A DNA stretch of 64,000 bases from contig JBILCU010000003.1 of assembly GCA_044352985.1 (NCBI GenBank), forward strand, positions 186,001 to 250,000. Direction: 5' to 3'. Under the pieces are notes generated by a model. That model ran no database searches, had not been told where the DNA came from, and saw nothing but the letters and a program-made list of their open reading frames with translations. Both the position numbers and the translations under genes were made by a program. Shown in pieces: positions 24,176-33,936 of the stretch. Positions within the stretch are counted from its first letter, which is position 1. The number at the start of each line of letters is the position of its first letter. The stretch comes from JADJDM01 sp044352985 (lineage in GTDB: Bacteria; Bacteroidota; Bacteroidia; B-17B0; Aurantibacillaceae).

Positions 24176-25780
24176 TTAACGGATTAAAGAAATATTTCCT
24201 TTTAAGTTTACGGTTTTACCATCAATTAAAAAACCATCAAAATGATAAATAAAAATACCTGCATCCATTGGAGTACCTTTATAGGTTCCATCCCAGAATT
24301 TTTTTGGATCATCGCTAAAGAAAACACGAGTACCCCATCTATCGAAAATGCTAAACGACATACTTCGTATACAGTCATTATTTAAAACTTTTGCGTAATC
24401 ATTTATTCCATCATTATTTGGTGAAAATGCTGTTGGAATAAAAACTTCACCACAAATTTTTTCTACTCTTACCAAAATAGTATCGTAATCTTTACATCCT
24501 AAACCATTTGTAACTTGAACTGTGTAACTAGTAGATACTTGTGGAGAAGCTTGAATAATTCCTTGTGAGTTTGAACTTAATCCAATATTTGGAGTCCAAT
24601 TATAATATAATCCACCACTGCTGTACGAAGAAGCATTTAGTGTAGTAGAACCACCTACATCAATAAGTTCGGTTTCATTGCCATTGTTTATTATTGCAAC
24701 AGGAGATACTTTTACTTTAATGCTATCGGTAATTGTATCTGTTAAGCCCGTGACATTCTTTACAATTAGTTTTATATAGTATTTACCATTTCCATTTGGG
24801 GAATTGCTACTCTCTATATTATAGCAAATTCTAGGGTTTTTAAGAACAGATGAGTCAGGAGTACCACCTTGAAAATACCATTTGTAGCTTAAGGGTTGAA
24901 ACTTAGAAGTATCTGTAAATGTAATGCATTGGTAGCGGCATATGGTTTTATTAAACATAAATCCTGCAACAGGAGTATCGCAAACAATTGGAGTAATTTT
25001 AACCGTATCGGTTAAATTGGTAAAACAATTACCAGTAACTTTTACGGTGTAAATAATAGTATCGTTTGAGTTAAAAATTGGATTGGCACAGCTATCACAA
25101 GATAAGCCAGTTGTGGGTGTCCATGCATAAGTTAATGCATTAGGTGCATTGGTTCTAATCATGGTTGTATCACCTGTACACAAATAATTTTTATTAGCAG
25201 TTGCAACAACTGAGCTAATTGGCAAAACAGTAACAGTAGCATTTTTTGTGGTAGTGCAATTTCCAATTGTTGCTGTTACAGTGTAAATGGTATTGGAAGT
25301 TGGATTTGCGACAACACTTCCTCCTGTAGTGGCACTTAAGCCAGTATTAGGTGCCCAGCTATAGTTTGGAGCATTACCGGTAGCTGTTAGTGTAATTCCT
25401 GAAGAACCTATACATATAGTATCATGGGCAATATTTAAAGTAAAAATTGGGTTAGGCCTTATAGAAACAGTTGCTGTTGCGAAAACTCCGCCAGGACTAA
25501 CCGTTAATTTTATAATGTAAGTTCCAGGTGTTCCTGCGCTAAAATTTGTAACCTGACTGAATGGTGAAGAAAAAGTTGCCGTATTAGGAACAGATGTCCA
25601 TTCCCAGCTATTTACGGTAACGCCTGGAGGAGCAGATGATCCTGAAAAACTTAAAATGCCATTTGCACATGTTGTATCTTCAGACAAAGTGATACTAGGT
25701 ACCGGATTTTGGCTTTTTAAGAGATTTAAATTAAGTATAAAGATTACTACGTAAAAAAAATGTAATTTTTTTAAATACAT
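24176..25780 (-). CDS. Large secreted PKD-type protein with gliding-motility (type B) C-terminal sorting domain
   Basis: 534 aa. Signal peptide at 1-23 (FYVVIFILNLNLLKSQ). Ig/PKD-like repeats follow, with WTPTTGLSC and WAPNTGLSATTGG motifs recurring (about 140, 220 and 395), each near a Cys pair. The last about 90 residues are the CHU_C/type B T9SS tail: VFIPTAFSPNNDGINDYAKV, FSIFDRWGTRVFFS, WDGTYKGTPMDAGIFIYHF. T9SS is expected to export it to the surface with the PorP/SprF partner downstream. Likely an adhesin or surface filament; its ligand is unknown. Confidence 0.9.
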   Translation of the reverse strand: MYLKKLHFFYVVIFILNLNLLKSQNPVPSITLSEDTTCANGILSFSGSSAPPGVTVNSWEWTSVPNTATFSSPFSQVTNFSAGTPGTYIIKLTVSPGGVFATATVSIRPNPIFTLNIAHDTICIGSSGITLTATGNAPNYSWAPNTGLSATTGGSVVANPTSNTIYTVTATIGNCTTTKNATVTVLPISSVVATANKNYLCTGDTTMIRTNAPNALTYAWTPTTGLSCDSCANPIFNSNDTIIYTVKVTGNCFTNLTDTVKITPIVCDTPVAGFMFNKTICRYQCITFTDTSKFQPLSYKWYFQGGTPDSSVLKNPRICYNIESSNSPNGNGKYYIKLIVKNVTGLTDTITDSIKVKVSPVAIINNGNETELIDVGGSTTLNASSYSSGGLYYNWTPNIGLSSNSQGIIQASPQVSTSYTVQVTNGLGCKDYDTILVRVEKICGEVFIPTAFSPNNDGINDYAKVLNNDCIRSMSFSIFDRWGTRVFFSDDPKKFWDGTYKGTPMDAGIFIYHFDGFLIDGKTVNLKGNISLIR

Positions 25781-25914
25781 GTTTTTGCAAATTTTTTACG
25801 ATTTTAATAAGAATTTATAGCATTTACAAATAATTGATTTTTAAATTGTTCTATAAATACATAATCTACTATCAATAAAGAAGGTAATTATAAAATTCAG
25901 CTCAAAAATTTGAT

Positions 25915-25922
25915 TACTTTTG
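25915..25922 (+). promoter_or_regulatory. -7 element (TACTTTTG) upstream of yidC
   Basis: Exact TAnnTTTG match, followed by CGCC and the yidC ATG about 18 nt downstream. The -33 region is AT-rich without an obvious TTG. Confidence 0.5.
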
Positions 25923-25940
25923 CGCCTTATTTATTAAAAA

Positions 25941-27839
25941 ATGGATAGAAATTCACTCATAGGTTTAGGTTTAATTGGTGCCATATTAATTGGTTGGATG
26001 TATTTTACAGCGCCAAGTAAAGAAGAAATTGAAAGAAATAAAAGAGTTAGAGATTCAATTGCTTTGGCTGAACAAAAAAAAGCTGAGGAAATTGTAAAAA
26101 CACAAACAATACAAAAACAAAAAGATTCTTTATTCGTTAAAGCAACTGTTGATTCTGTGAGTGCTTTACCCGATTCAATTCTGAAAATTAAAAAAGAACA
26201 AGAGTTAGTATCAAATTTTAGAGATTTTGCACCTGCGGCATCAGGAAAAGATGAGGAGTTTGTATTAGAAAACAATTTAATAAAGGTTTTTGTTTCCTCA
26301 AAAGGTGGAAAAATAAAATCTGTTGAGCTTAAAAATTTTAGTAGACCGGAAACTAAAGATGCGTTAATGCTATTTAACGAAGATAGTTTGAAACAAGCAC
26401 TAGTATTAAATGTTTATAATAATAGTATTATTTCTACCGATAGTCTTTATTTTAATAAAGATCAAAGTTCAACGGCTTCTACTTTAAATTTGATTTTACC
26501 TACATCAAAACAAAATTCATTCATTAAGTATCAGTATTTTTTAAATAATGATTCTTATAATTTGGAATTTAAAGTGGCATTTATCGGAATGCAACAAATC
26601 ATCAGTACAAATAATGATGAAGTAATTTTTGACTGGAACATGAAAATGCCATCTCAGGAATTACACATAGAAAAAGAAAAACAAACATCAGGTATTTTTT
26701 ACAGTTCTTCGGGTGAAGAGCAGGAAATTGATAACTTGAGTTTAACAGGATCTGATGAAAAATCAATAACTGAATCTGGAACTAAGTGGGTAGCATTTAA
26801 ACAACAATTTTTTACTGCTGCTATTACTGCAAATACTCAGTTTAATCAGGGCGCTTTATTAAGTACTTTCGTAGATAATAGTGACATGAAATATGTTAAA
26901 ACTACAAAAGCTTCGTTGTCATTTAATTATAAAAGAACTCAGAATGATGAATTTGGCATGAAGTTTTTCTTTGGGCCAAACCAATATTATGTTCTTAAAA
27001 ATCAACAAAATGGAATGGAAAAACTAATCCCTATGGGTTGGTGGATTTTTAGTTATTTAAACAAATGGATTGTAATTCCTGTGTTTGATTTGTTTAAAAA
27101 TTCAACGATGAGCATGGGTTGGGTGATTTTGATTTTGACAGTAATCATTAAATTATTGTTGTTGCCAATTGCTTACAAAACCTATTTATCTTCTGCTAAA
27201 ATGCGTTTATTAAAGCCTGAAATGGATGTGATACGCGAAAAACATAAAGGTGATCCTATGAAGATGAATCAGGATAACATGTCATTATATAAAAGGGCAG
27301 GAGTTAGTCCACTTTCTGGTTGTATCCCGGCATTATTACAATTACCAATATTAATTGCATTATTAAATTTTTTCCCAGCTTCATTTGAACTTCGTCAGGA
27401 GTCGTTTTTATGGGCAACTGATTTATCTACTTACGATTCAGTTTGGGATTTTGGTTATGTGCCAATTATTCATACAATTTATGGAGATCATATCAGTTTG
27501 TTTGCCTTGCTCATGTTTGTTTCAACCATTATTTATACCTGGATGAATCAGAAAATGATGCCTATGCAAAACAATCAAATGCCAGGTATGCAAACTATGA
27601 TGTATTTAATGCCCGTAATTTTCTTAAGTTTCATGAACAGTTATTCTGCAGGATTAAGCTGGTATTATTTCTTGGCTAATGTTATTACTTTCCTTCAAAC
27701 CTTTATTATGAGAAAATTAATCAGTGATGATAAATTAAGAGCACAGATTGATGAAAACATGAAGAAACCTGTAAAAAAATCAGGATTTCAGCAAAGATTA
27801 GAAGAAATGCAAAAGCGTCAGATTCAAAATAGAAAATAA
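25941..27839 (+). CDS. yidC: Membrane protein insertase YidC
   Basis: 632 aa Oxa1/YidC family. TM1 is at residues 5-24 (SLIGLGLIGAILIGWMYF), a periplasmic beta-supersandwich domain (about 80-350), then the conserved insertase core (about 360-600) with five helices: MSMGWVILILTVIIKLLLLPIAYKTY, AGVSPLSGCIPALLQLPILIALLNFFP, FALLMFVSTIIYTWMNQKMMP. The C-tail is basic (KKPVKKSGFQQRLEEMQKRQIQ), as for ribosome binding. The size is typical of Bacteroidota YidC. A strong terminator follows. Confidence 0.96.
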   Translation: MDRNSLIGLGLIGAILIGWMYFTAPSKEEIERNKRVRDSIALAEQKKAEEIVKTQTIQKQKDSLFVKATVDSVSALPDSILKIKKEQELVSNFRDFAPAASGKDEEFVLENNLIKVFVSSKGGKIKSVELKNFSRPETKDALMLFNEDSLKQALVLNVYNNSIISTDSLYFNKDQSSTASTLNLILPTSKQNSFIKYQYFLNNDSYNLEFKVAFIGMQQIISTNNDEVIFDWNMKMPSQELHIEKEKQTSGIFYSSSGEEQEIDNLSLTGSDEKSITESGTKWVAFKQQFFTAAITANTQFNQGALLSTFVDNSDMKYVKTTKASLSFNYKRTQNDEFGMKFFFGPNQYYVLKNQQNGMEKLIPMGWWIFSYLNKWIVIPVFDLFKNSTMSMGWVILILTVIIKLLLLPIAYKTYLSSAKMRLLKPEMDVIREKHKGDPMKMNQDNMSLYKRAGVSPLSGCIPALLQLPILIALLNFFPASFELRQESFLWATDLSTYDSVWDFGYVPIIHTIYGDHISLFALLMFVSTIIYTWMNQKMMPMQNNQMPGMQTMMYLMPVIFLSFMNSYSAGLSWYYFLANVITFLQTFIMRKLISDDKLRAQIDENMKKPVKKSGFQQRLEEMQKRQIQNRK

Positions 27840-27859
27840 ATTAATGTTATTATAAAACG

Positions 27860-27891
27860 AAAAGCTATTCATTTTTTGAATAGCTTTTTTT
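27860..27891 (+). terminator. Intrinsic terminator after yidC
   Basis: Perfect 12-bp stem AAAAGCTATTCA / TGAATAGCTTTT with a 5-nt T loop, continuing into further T residues. Its position 20 nt after the yidC stop is ideal. Confidence 0.85.
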
Positions 27892-27998
27892 GTTTTAGAA
27901 TATTTCTTTGAAATTTTCTTTAAAATTTTTTTCTATTTGTAACTTTTCATTCAAAAATGAATTATAGATTTAAATAGCAGTTAAACAGCAATTAATTT

Positions 27999-28580
27999 AT
28001 GAATACAGCATCAAAATACCACGCTACCAATCAGCAGATGGATGCCGAATTCAAATTAATTGAAGCGGCAAAGCTGGATATTAATCGTTTTGGCCCACTT
28101 TACGATAAATATTACAAGCAAATTTTTAATTATTTATATCAGCGTTTAGATGATAAAGAAACGGCTTTTGATGTAACCTCGCAGGTTTTTTTAAAAGCCA
28201 TGACCAATTTGTCAAAATATCAATTTAAAGGAGTTCCATTTTCAAGTTGGTTATATAGGATTGCTTATAGTGAATTGATGCAATTGTTTCGTGAAAAAAA
28301 AGCTCAACGTACAGTTAATGCAGATGTATCTGATTTAAAACATTTATGTGAAGAAATCAAAGAAAACTATTATGATGATTTTTTACCTGTTCTGTCAAAG
28401 GTATTAGCTGAATTAGATGAGCTAGAGTTACAACTAGTAGAAATGCGCTTTTTTGAAAAGCGACCATTTAAAGAGGTAGCTGAGGTTTTAGAATTAAGTG
28501 AAACGAATGCTAAAGTAAAATTGCATCGTTTATTAGAAAAAATTAAAAAGTCATTGAAAAATAATAATTCAATAAAATGA
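27999..28580 (+). CDS. RNA polymerase sigma factor, ECF-like sigma-70 family
   Basis: 193 aa. Region 2 is at about 30-95 (GPLYDKYYKQIFNYLYQRLDDKETAFDVTSQVFLKAMTNL, then FSSWLYRIAYSELMQLFREKK) and region 4 at about 140-190 (LQLVEMRFFEKRPFKEVAEVLELSETNAKVKLHRLLEKIKKSL). Region 2 and 4 only, with no 1.1 or 3, makes it an ECF sigma. It overlaps the next gene by 4 nt, which suggests that partner controls it. Confidence 0.92.
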   Translation: MNTASKYHATNQQMDAEFKLIEAAKLDINRFGPLYDKYYKQIFNYLYQRLDDKETAFDVTSQVFLKAMTNLSKYQFKGVPFSSWLYRIAYSELMQLFREKKAQRTVNADVSDLKHLCEEIKENYYDDFLPVLSKVLAELDELELQLVEMRFFEKRPFKEVAEVLELSETNAKVKLHRLLEKIKKSLKNNNSIK

Positions 28581-30331
28581 AAACAAAATTTACAGTTGGT
28601 CGTCCTAAAGTAAGTGATGAGGAAATCGAGAAAAGAAAAAACTTTGACGATTTAGTGAAAAAATTTAAAGATCAAAGTTTAGCCGACGCAAAGGCAAAAC
28701 AACGATCGGGTATCAACATGAAAAAGTTGATGTATTCAACTATCATTTTAGGGGTATCAGTGGTTTGTTATATTACATTAAATCAAATTTTAAGCAAAAA
28801 ATCTACTTCAAAAAATACTGCCACAACTAATCAAATTTCAAATAAATTTATTGAATCTAAACCAACTAAATTCATACAACCTATTGAAAAGAAAAGCAAT
28901 TATTCTACCTATAAAATAAATGCACAAAAAGGCGGTGAAATTAAACATCACACAAAATCAGTAATTAAAATACCTGCAAAAGCTTTTACTGATGAACAAG
29001 GAATTGAATTAACAGGTGAAGTAGAAATTGTATACCGAGAAATGCATACAATCCCCGAAATTTTAGCTTCAGGAATACCAATGCGCTATGATAGTGCAGG
29101 AGTAAAGCAAAGTTTTGAGTCGGCCGGAATGATTGAAATAAAAGGCATACAAAATGGAAAAGAAATTAAATTAAAACAAAATAAAAAAATTGAAATTAAT
29201 ATGGCTTCTCAAAAAAAAGGAGACCGTTTTAATTTGTATTATTTAGACACTATTGCAAAGCAATGGCAATGTTTAGGCAAAGAAAAATTAATTGAAGGCA
29301 ATCAAAAATTGAATCAAACAAAAGATAATTTACAACAGGCAACTTCTTCAATTAAAAATGATATTGTTAATCAACAACTAAAAACAATTGATTTAAAAAT
29401 TGCTGAATTACAAACAAAAGAAAATAATCATAATGCTGATATTGATTTACCTAAAAAACCAACAGCACCTGTTTCAGCTTCCAAGCAACGAAAACAGTTT
29501 GCTTTGGATGTTGATTATAATGAGTTTCCTGAATTAAAATCTTTTGAAGGTTGTGTTTTTGAAGTGGGTGAAGAAAATAAGCACTACACTAGCGAATTTA
29601 ATAATGTAAAATGGAATGATATTTCAATAGCGCAAGGCACAAAAGCCGGGCAAAATTACTTGCTAATTTTAACTGCAGGCTATAGAAAAGAGAAGTTAAT
29701 TGTATATCCTGTTTTTATTGGAAAAAATTTAGAACAAGCCCAGCAATTGTATCAGAAAAAATTGGATAGTTATAATACTATTCTTGTCCAGAAAAAAGAG
29801 GAAGAACAAAAAAGAATAGATGCAATTGAGCGAGAGATTAAAAAAATTGAAGAAGAACGTTTTGCTTTAGCCAAAAAATTAAGAGCAGAAGAAAATTCAA
29901 GATCGTTAAATAATTTATATGCAGAAATGAATGATGGTAAAAACTATTTGTCGGAAGGTGTAAGAAGAATATTTGAGATAAATAAGTTTGGTATTTATAA
30001 TTCGGATTGTGCAAAACCTTTTCCGATGCATACTACAACAGAAGGAGTTTTTATGCAGCAAAATATTGAATTGATTCCGGCATCTGTTTTTTTAATCAAT
30101 CATTCTGATAACATGATGTGGACTTATACGACTAAAGAAACGGAGCATTTGAAATACGATCCAAAGAAAAAAAATTCGTTAATAGCATTTATTCAAAATA
30201 AATTATTTTGGTGCGATACTATTGCTTTTACTCAATCCTCAAAAAAGAAAGAGAAAACAATCTTTTACTTTAAAGAAATAAAAGAGGAGGGCAGAAGTGC
30301 TGAAGACCTCAAGAAAGTACTTAACTTATGA
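28577..30331 (+). CDS. Single-pass membrane protein, putative anti-sigma factor with a large extracytoplasmic part
   Basis: 584 aa. The N-terminal 48 residues are charged and cytoplasmic-like (GRPKVSDEEIEKRKNFDDLVKKF), then one helix at about 51-68 (LMYSTIILGVSVVCYITL). The rest (70-584) is probably periplasmic: a ZU5-like beta domain (GGEIKHHTKSVIKIPAKAFTDEQG...LTGEVEIVYREMHTIPEILASGIPM, about 120-165), coiled-coil stretches near 255-280 and 395-440, and a C-terminal domain. The 4-nt overlap with an ECF sigma gene suggests an anti-sigma or signal transmitter. No recognised anti-sigma motif is seen, so this is inference. Confidence 0.72.
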   Translation: MKTKFTVGRPKVSDEEIEKRKNFDDLVKKFKDQSLADAKAKQRSGINMKKLMYSTIILGVSVVCYITLNQILSKKSTSKNTATTNQISNKFIESKPTKFIQPIEKKSNYSTYKINAQKGGEIKHHTKSVIKIPAKAFTDEQGIELTGEVEIVYREMHTIPEILASGIPMRYDSAGVKQSFESAGMIEIKGIQNGKEIKLKQNKKIEINMASQKKGDRFNLYYLDTIAKQWQCLGKEKLIEGNQKLNQTKDNLQQATSSIKNDIVNQQLKTIDLKIAELQTKENNHNADIDLPKKPTAPVSASKQRKQFALDVDYNEFPELKSFEGCVFEVGEENKHYTSEFNNVKWNDISIAQGTKAGQNYLLILTAGYRKEKLIVYPVFIGKNLEQAQQLYQKKLDSYNTILVQKKEEEQKRIDAIEREIKKIEEERFALAKKLRAEENSRSLNNLYAEMNDGKNYLSEGVRRIFEINKFGIYNSDCAKPFPMHTTTEGVFMQQNIELIPASVFLINHSDNMMWTYTTKETEHLKYDPKKKNSLIAFIQNKLFWCDTIAFTQSSKKKEKTIFYFKEIKEEGRSAEDLKKVLNL

Positions 30332-30344
30332 TAAAGTAGTTAAA

Positions 30345-31448
30345 TTAATTCATTGAAGCAACAAAATCATCGAAAAGGTATCTGCTGTCCAGTGGCCCTG
30401 GATTAGATTCTGGATGATATTGTACAGAAAACACTTTTTTGTCTTTTAATCGAATACCTTCAATGGTATTATCGTTTAAATTAACGTGAGTAATTTCTAT
30501 ATTATTGTTTAATTTAATATCATCAGCACTAATGCTAAAGCCATGATTTTGAGAGGTAACTTCGCATTTACCAGTATTCATATTTTTTACAGGATGATTA
30601 ATGCCTCTGTGACCAGCATGCATTTTATAAGTTGAAATACCTTGAGATTGGGCAATGATTTGATGACCTAAGCAAATTCCGAAAACAGGTTTATTCGTAT
30701 TAATTATTTCTTTTACTAAACTTGTTTCTTCTTTCATAACTCCCGGATCTCCAGGACCATTACTAATCATAAAACCATCCGGATTGAATTTCATAATTTC
30801 CTCCAATTTAGTTTTCATGGGGAAAACCTTCACGTGACAACCTCTTTCTACTAGGCAACGAATAATGTTCTTTTTTACTCCAAAATCAATTAGTGCTACT
30901 TTTTTAGTTGAATTTTCATTTTTTTCTTCAAATGCAGAAGCGGTAGAGACATTAGAAGATAATTCTAATCCTTGCATGGAAGGAACTTTAGCTAATTCCT
31001 TTTTTAATACATCAATATCAAGTTCGGATGATGAAATAATACAATTCATTGCGCCTTTATCTCTTATGTAACGAACAATTGCACGAGTGTCTACATCAGA
31101 GATAGAAACAATTCCTTGTTGTATAAAGTAATCATTAAGAGATTGTGTAGCTTTTTTTCTGGAAAATCCGGTGTTAAATTTTTTACAAACCATACCGGAG
31201 ATTTTGATGTTTTCAGACTCAACTTCTTCAGGATGTACGCCATAATTTCCAATGTGTGAATTAGTCATTACGACAATTTGTCCAAAATAAGATGGGTCGG
31301 TAAAAATTTCTTGGTAACCAGACATACCGGTATTAAAACAAATTTCTCCAGATGTAATTCCGATTTTACCTGCTGCTTTCCCTTCAAACACTTTACCATC
31401 TGCTAGTAAAAGTATGGCTTTATTTTTTTGTTGATATTTTTGCTGCAT
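30345..31448 (-). CDS. carA: Carbamoyl-phosphate synthase small subunit
   Basis: Glutamine amidotransferase subunit giving ammonia to CarB for arginine and pyrimidine synthesis. 367 aa. The triad is C259 in GICLGHQ, H345 and E347 in QYHPESNPGP. The N-terminal small-subunit domain is present (DGKVFEGKAAGKIG, GMSGYQEIFTDPSYFGQIVVMTNSHIGNYG). carB is not in the window. It converges with the putative anti-sigma gene. Start MQQKYQQKNKAILLLADG is the only good option. Confidence 0.96.
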   Translation of the reverse strand: MQQKYQQKNKAILLLADGKVFEGKAAGKIGITSGEICFNTGMSGYQEIFTDPSYFGQIVVMTNSHIGNYGVHPEEVESENIKISGMVCKKFNTGFSRKKATQSLNDYFIQQGIVSISDVDTRAIVRYIRDKGAMNCIISSSELDIDVLKKELAKVPSMQGLELSSNVSTASAFEEKNENSTKKVALIDFGVKKNIIRCLVERGCHVKVFPMKTKLEEIMKFNPDGFMISNGPGDPGVMKEETSLVKEIINTNKPVFGICLGHQIIAQSQGISTYKMHAGHRGINHPVKNMNTGKCEVTSQNHGFSISADDIKLNNNIEITHVNLNDNTIEGIRLKDKKVFSVQYHPESNPGPLDSRYLFDDFVASMN

Positions 31449-31546
31449 CTGATGATTTTTACGGTTGCAAAGTTGCTAAAAAAAAAGAGGATAAATAAAC
31501 GTGTTAATTAATTTTTGAAAACTGAGAATTGGTAAAATAAATTGCT

Positions 31547-33934
31547 TTACCATGCTTTCAATAATCTTTTCCAAAGCGATTCTTGTTTTTCTGCGCCATA
31601 ACCATATGCGCCATAACCATATCCGTAACCATATCCGTAACCGTAACCGTAACCTTTTTTATAATTTGCACCATTAATTAAACATGCAAGGTTAGGTAAA
31701 CGATTTTCTTTGTTTAGTGATTCTGCAATTCGTAATAGTCGTTTATCTAAAAAATCAGCACGAGCAATAAATAAAGTAGAATCGGCAAATTTTGAAACGA
31801 GTAAGGTGTCAGCAACTAATCCAACAGGAGCTGTATCAACGATTACATAATCATATTTTTCCTTAGCAAATGCAAAAATATCAGCTACACGATCGCTCAT
31901 GAGTAGCTCTGCTGGGTTTGGAGGAATTGGGCCAGAAGGTAAAATGTTAAAATGAGAAAAGCCTTGAACAGAAAATACCACATCATCTAATTGTAAACTT
32001 TTATCGATAATAAAATTTGTAACTCCTAATTTTTCATCCGAGTTCATGTATTTTAATATCTTAGGATTTCTTAGGTCGAAACCAGCTAAAAGTATTTTTT
32101 TACCTGTGAGTGCAAAAGATGCCGCTAAATTTAATGCAATGAAAGATTTTCCTTCTTTGCCTATTGTAGAGGTAATAAAAACAACTTTACAATTCGTTTG
32201 AATTTTACTGTTTAAAAACTCAACATTACTTCTTACAATTCGAAATGCTTCGGCCATATTATTCCTGTTATTTTCTACAACAACAAGTTTATTGGTTTGT
32301 TTTGTTTCAGGAATTTCACCTAAATAAGGCAGGTTTACCATGTCGGTTTCTTTTTTACCATGAACCTTGGTGTCAAGTAAATCAATTAAATATAAAATAA
32401 TAATTGGTAATAAAAAACCAAAAATTAATGACGATAGGAATATGATTTCTTTTTTAGGGCTTACAGGGAAACCATTTCCGTATGCTTTATCTATAATTTT
32501 AGCATTTGAAACAGTTACTGCAAGGGCTATATTTGCTTCTTCTCTTTTTTGCAGAAGATATAAGTACAATTCCTCTTTAATTTTTTGTTGTCTTATAATT
32601 GATCGATATTCTTTTTCAATTTTTGGAACATTACTAATTTTGCTTACAATTTCATCTTCTTGTTTCAACAATTCACTTGCTTTAATCTTATTAGCATAAT
32701 GTAAATTGTTAACTGATTCAGTTAGCGATTTCCTTAAATTAACAATCTCATTTTCTAAATTAATAAGTAAAGGGTTTTGTTCACCGCTGTATTTTAATAA
32801 TCTGTTTTTTTCAAGTATTAATTTATTATAATCATTGATTTGATTAGATACGGAAAAATCATTTAATCCTAAGTTGTGAGGAACTAATTCATACGTTTTT
32901 GAGTTTTTGGTCAAATAATCTTTTATAAATTCAGTGATTTTTAATTGCGTAGTAGCTTCTAATAATTTTGCCTCGTTATCTCTTCCTGATTCTAAATAAA
33001 TTCTTGATTGCGATTCAATGTCGCTTATTTTATTGGTGTTTTTGTAATTTTCTGCTTCACCTTCAACATCAGATAATTCTTCGGTTATATACTTTATCCT
33101 CTCATTAATAAAGTTTACTGTATTTCTGCTAACTTGATTTTTATCGTTAATAGCATCTAAATTATGTTGGAGTATTAAATTATTTATTATTGTTTCAGCC
33201 TTATCTTCTATAGCATCTTGAAGTGAAATAATTATCCCTGTTGAATTTTTACTGATTGGATTAATTTGAATTAATGAAATATATTTATCTACGGTTTCCT
33301 CTTCATTTGTTAAAATAACCCTGAATGGCTTATTTAAATAAGTTTCTTTTAAATTATCATTTGATTTAAATGTAATACTTCCAAAATCTGTTTTAATTAG
33401 TTGCCCAAACTTATATTTACCAGTTACATCACCATTTTGACCATTTTTTAAAGTAAAGTTGTTATTGTTTTCAGGGATTAAATGCCAATTACCATATAAA
33501 TTTGTTTTTGTGGAATCATTTAATTTGTAAATTAATTCTATTGGAGAATCATGATAACGTTCATGCTCAATTGGTCTTCCAAAAGAAAAATATGAAATAT
33601 TTAATTTTAATTCTTTAACTACTCTTTTCATTAGAGTACGTGACTTTAAAATTTCAATTTCATTATCAATGTTTTTTTTCCCATTTAAAATACCTAAATC
33701 TTCAAATGCTGATAGTTCATCAGAAATAGTGCCCTTGTTTTCATCTTTTATTAAAATTTTAGCGGATGCCTCGTATTGGGGGACTTGATACCTTAAATAA
33801 ACAAACCCAAATAAAAACGAACAGATTAGACTAATAACAAACCACTTCCAATGAAAAATGTATCGAGTAAGTATATCTTTTAAGCTACTATATTGAACTT
33901 GATCGACAGATATATTGTATTGTTCTAATTCCAT
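31547..33934 (-). CDS. Polysaccharide co-polymerase / tyrosine autokinase (Wzc type)
   Basis: 795 aa. N-terminal Wzz domain with TM near 31-50 (WFVISLICSFLFGFVYLRY), a long periplasmic coiled-coil part, a second TM near 505-525 (IIFLSSLIFGFLLPIIILYLID), then a BY-kinase domain: Walker A TSTIGKEGKSFIALNLA (about 586-602), Walker A' ILLAGFDLRNPK, Walker B VIVDTAPVG. The Tyr-rich autophosphorylation tail is extreme: seven or more YG repeats (GYGYGYGYG) followed by AYGYGAEKQ. It assembles exopolysaccharide or capsule together with the Wza-type lipoprotein encoded 2 nt upstream. Confidence 0.93.
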   Translation of the reverse strand: MELEQYNISVDQVQYSSLKDILTRYIFHWKWFVISLICSFLFGFVYLRYQVPQYEASAKILIKDENKGTISDELSAFEDLGILNGKKNIDNEIEILKSRTLMKRVVKELKLNISYFSFGRPIEHERYHDSPIELIYKLNDSTKTNLYGNWHLIPENNNNFTLKNGQNGDVTGKYKFGQLIKTDFGSITFKSNDNLKETYLNKPFRVILTNEEETVDKYISLIQINPISKNSTGIIISLQDAIEDKAETIINNLILQHNLDAINDKNQVSRNTVNFINERIKYITEELSDVEGEAENYKNTNKISDIESQSRIYLESGRDNEAKLLEATTQLKITEFIKDYLTKNSKTYELVPHNLGLNDFSVSNQINDYNKLILEKNRLLKYSGEQNPLLINLENEIVNLRKSLTESVNNLHYANKIKASELLKQEDEIVSKISNVPKIEKEYRSIIRQQKIKEELYLYLLQKREEANIALAVTVSNAKIIDKAYGNGFPVSPKKEIIFLSSLIFGFLLPIIILYLIDLLDTKVHGKKETDMVNLPYLGEIPETKQTNKLVVVENNRNNMAEAFRIVRSNVEFLNSKIQTNCKVVFITSTIGKEGKSFIALNLAASFALTGKKILLAGFDLRNPKILKYMNSDEKLGVTNFIIDKSLQLDDVVFSVQGFSHFNILPSGPIPPNPAELLMSDRVADIFAFAKEKYDYVIVDTAPVGLVADTLLVSKFADSTLFIARADFLDKRLLRIAESLNKENRLPNLACLINGANYKKGYGYGYGYGYGYGYGAYGYGAEKQESLWKRLLKAW
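31592..31656. repeat. In-frame YG-coding microsatellite in the kinase tail
   Basis: On the plus strand the 3' end of the wzc-like gene reads as CCATATCCGTAA-type units repeated with 6- and 12-nt periods, encoding alternating Gly-Tyr. The repeat length can change by slippage in multiples of 6 nt without a frameshift, altering the number of phosphorylatable tyrosines. Confidence 0.75.
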
Positions 33935-33936
33935 TA

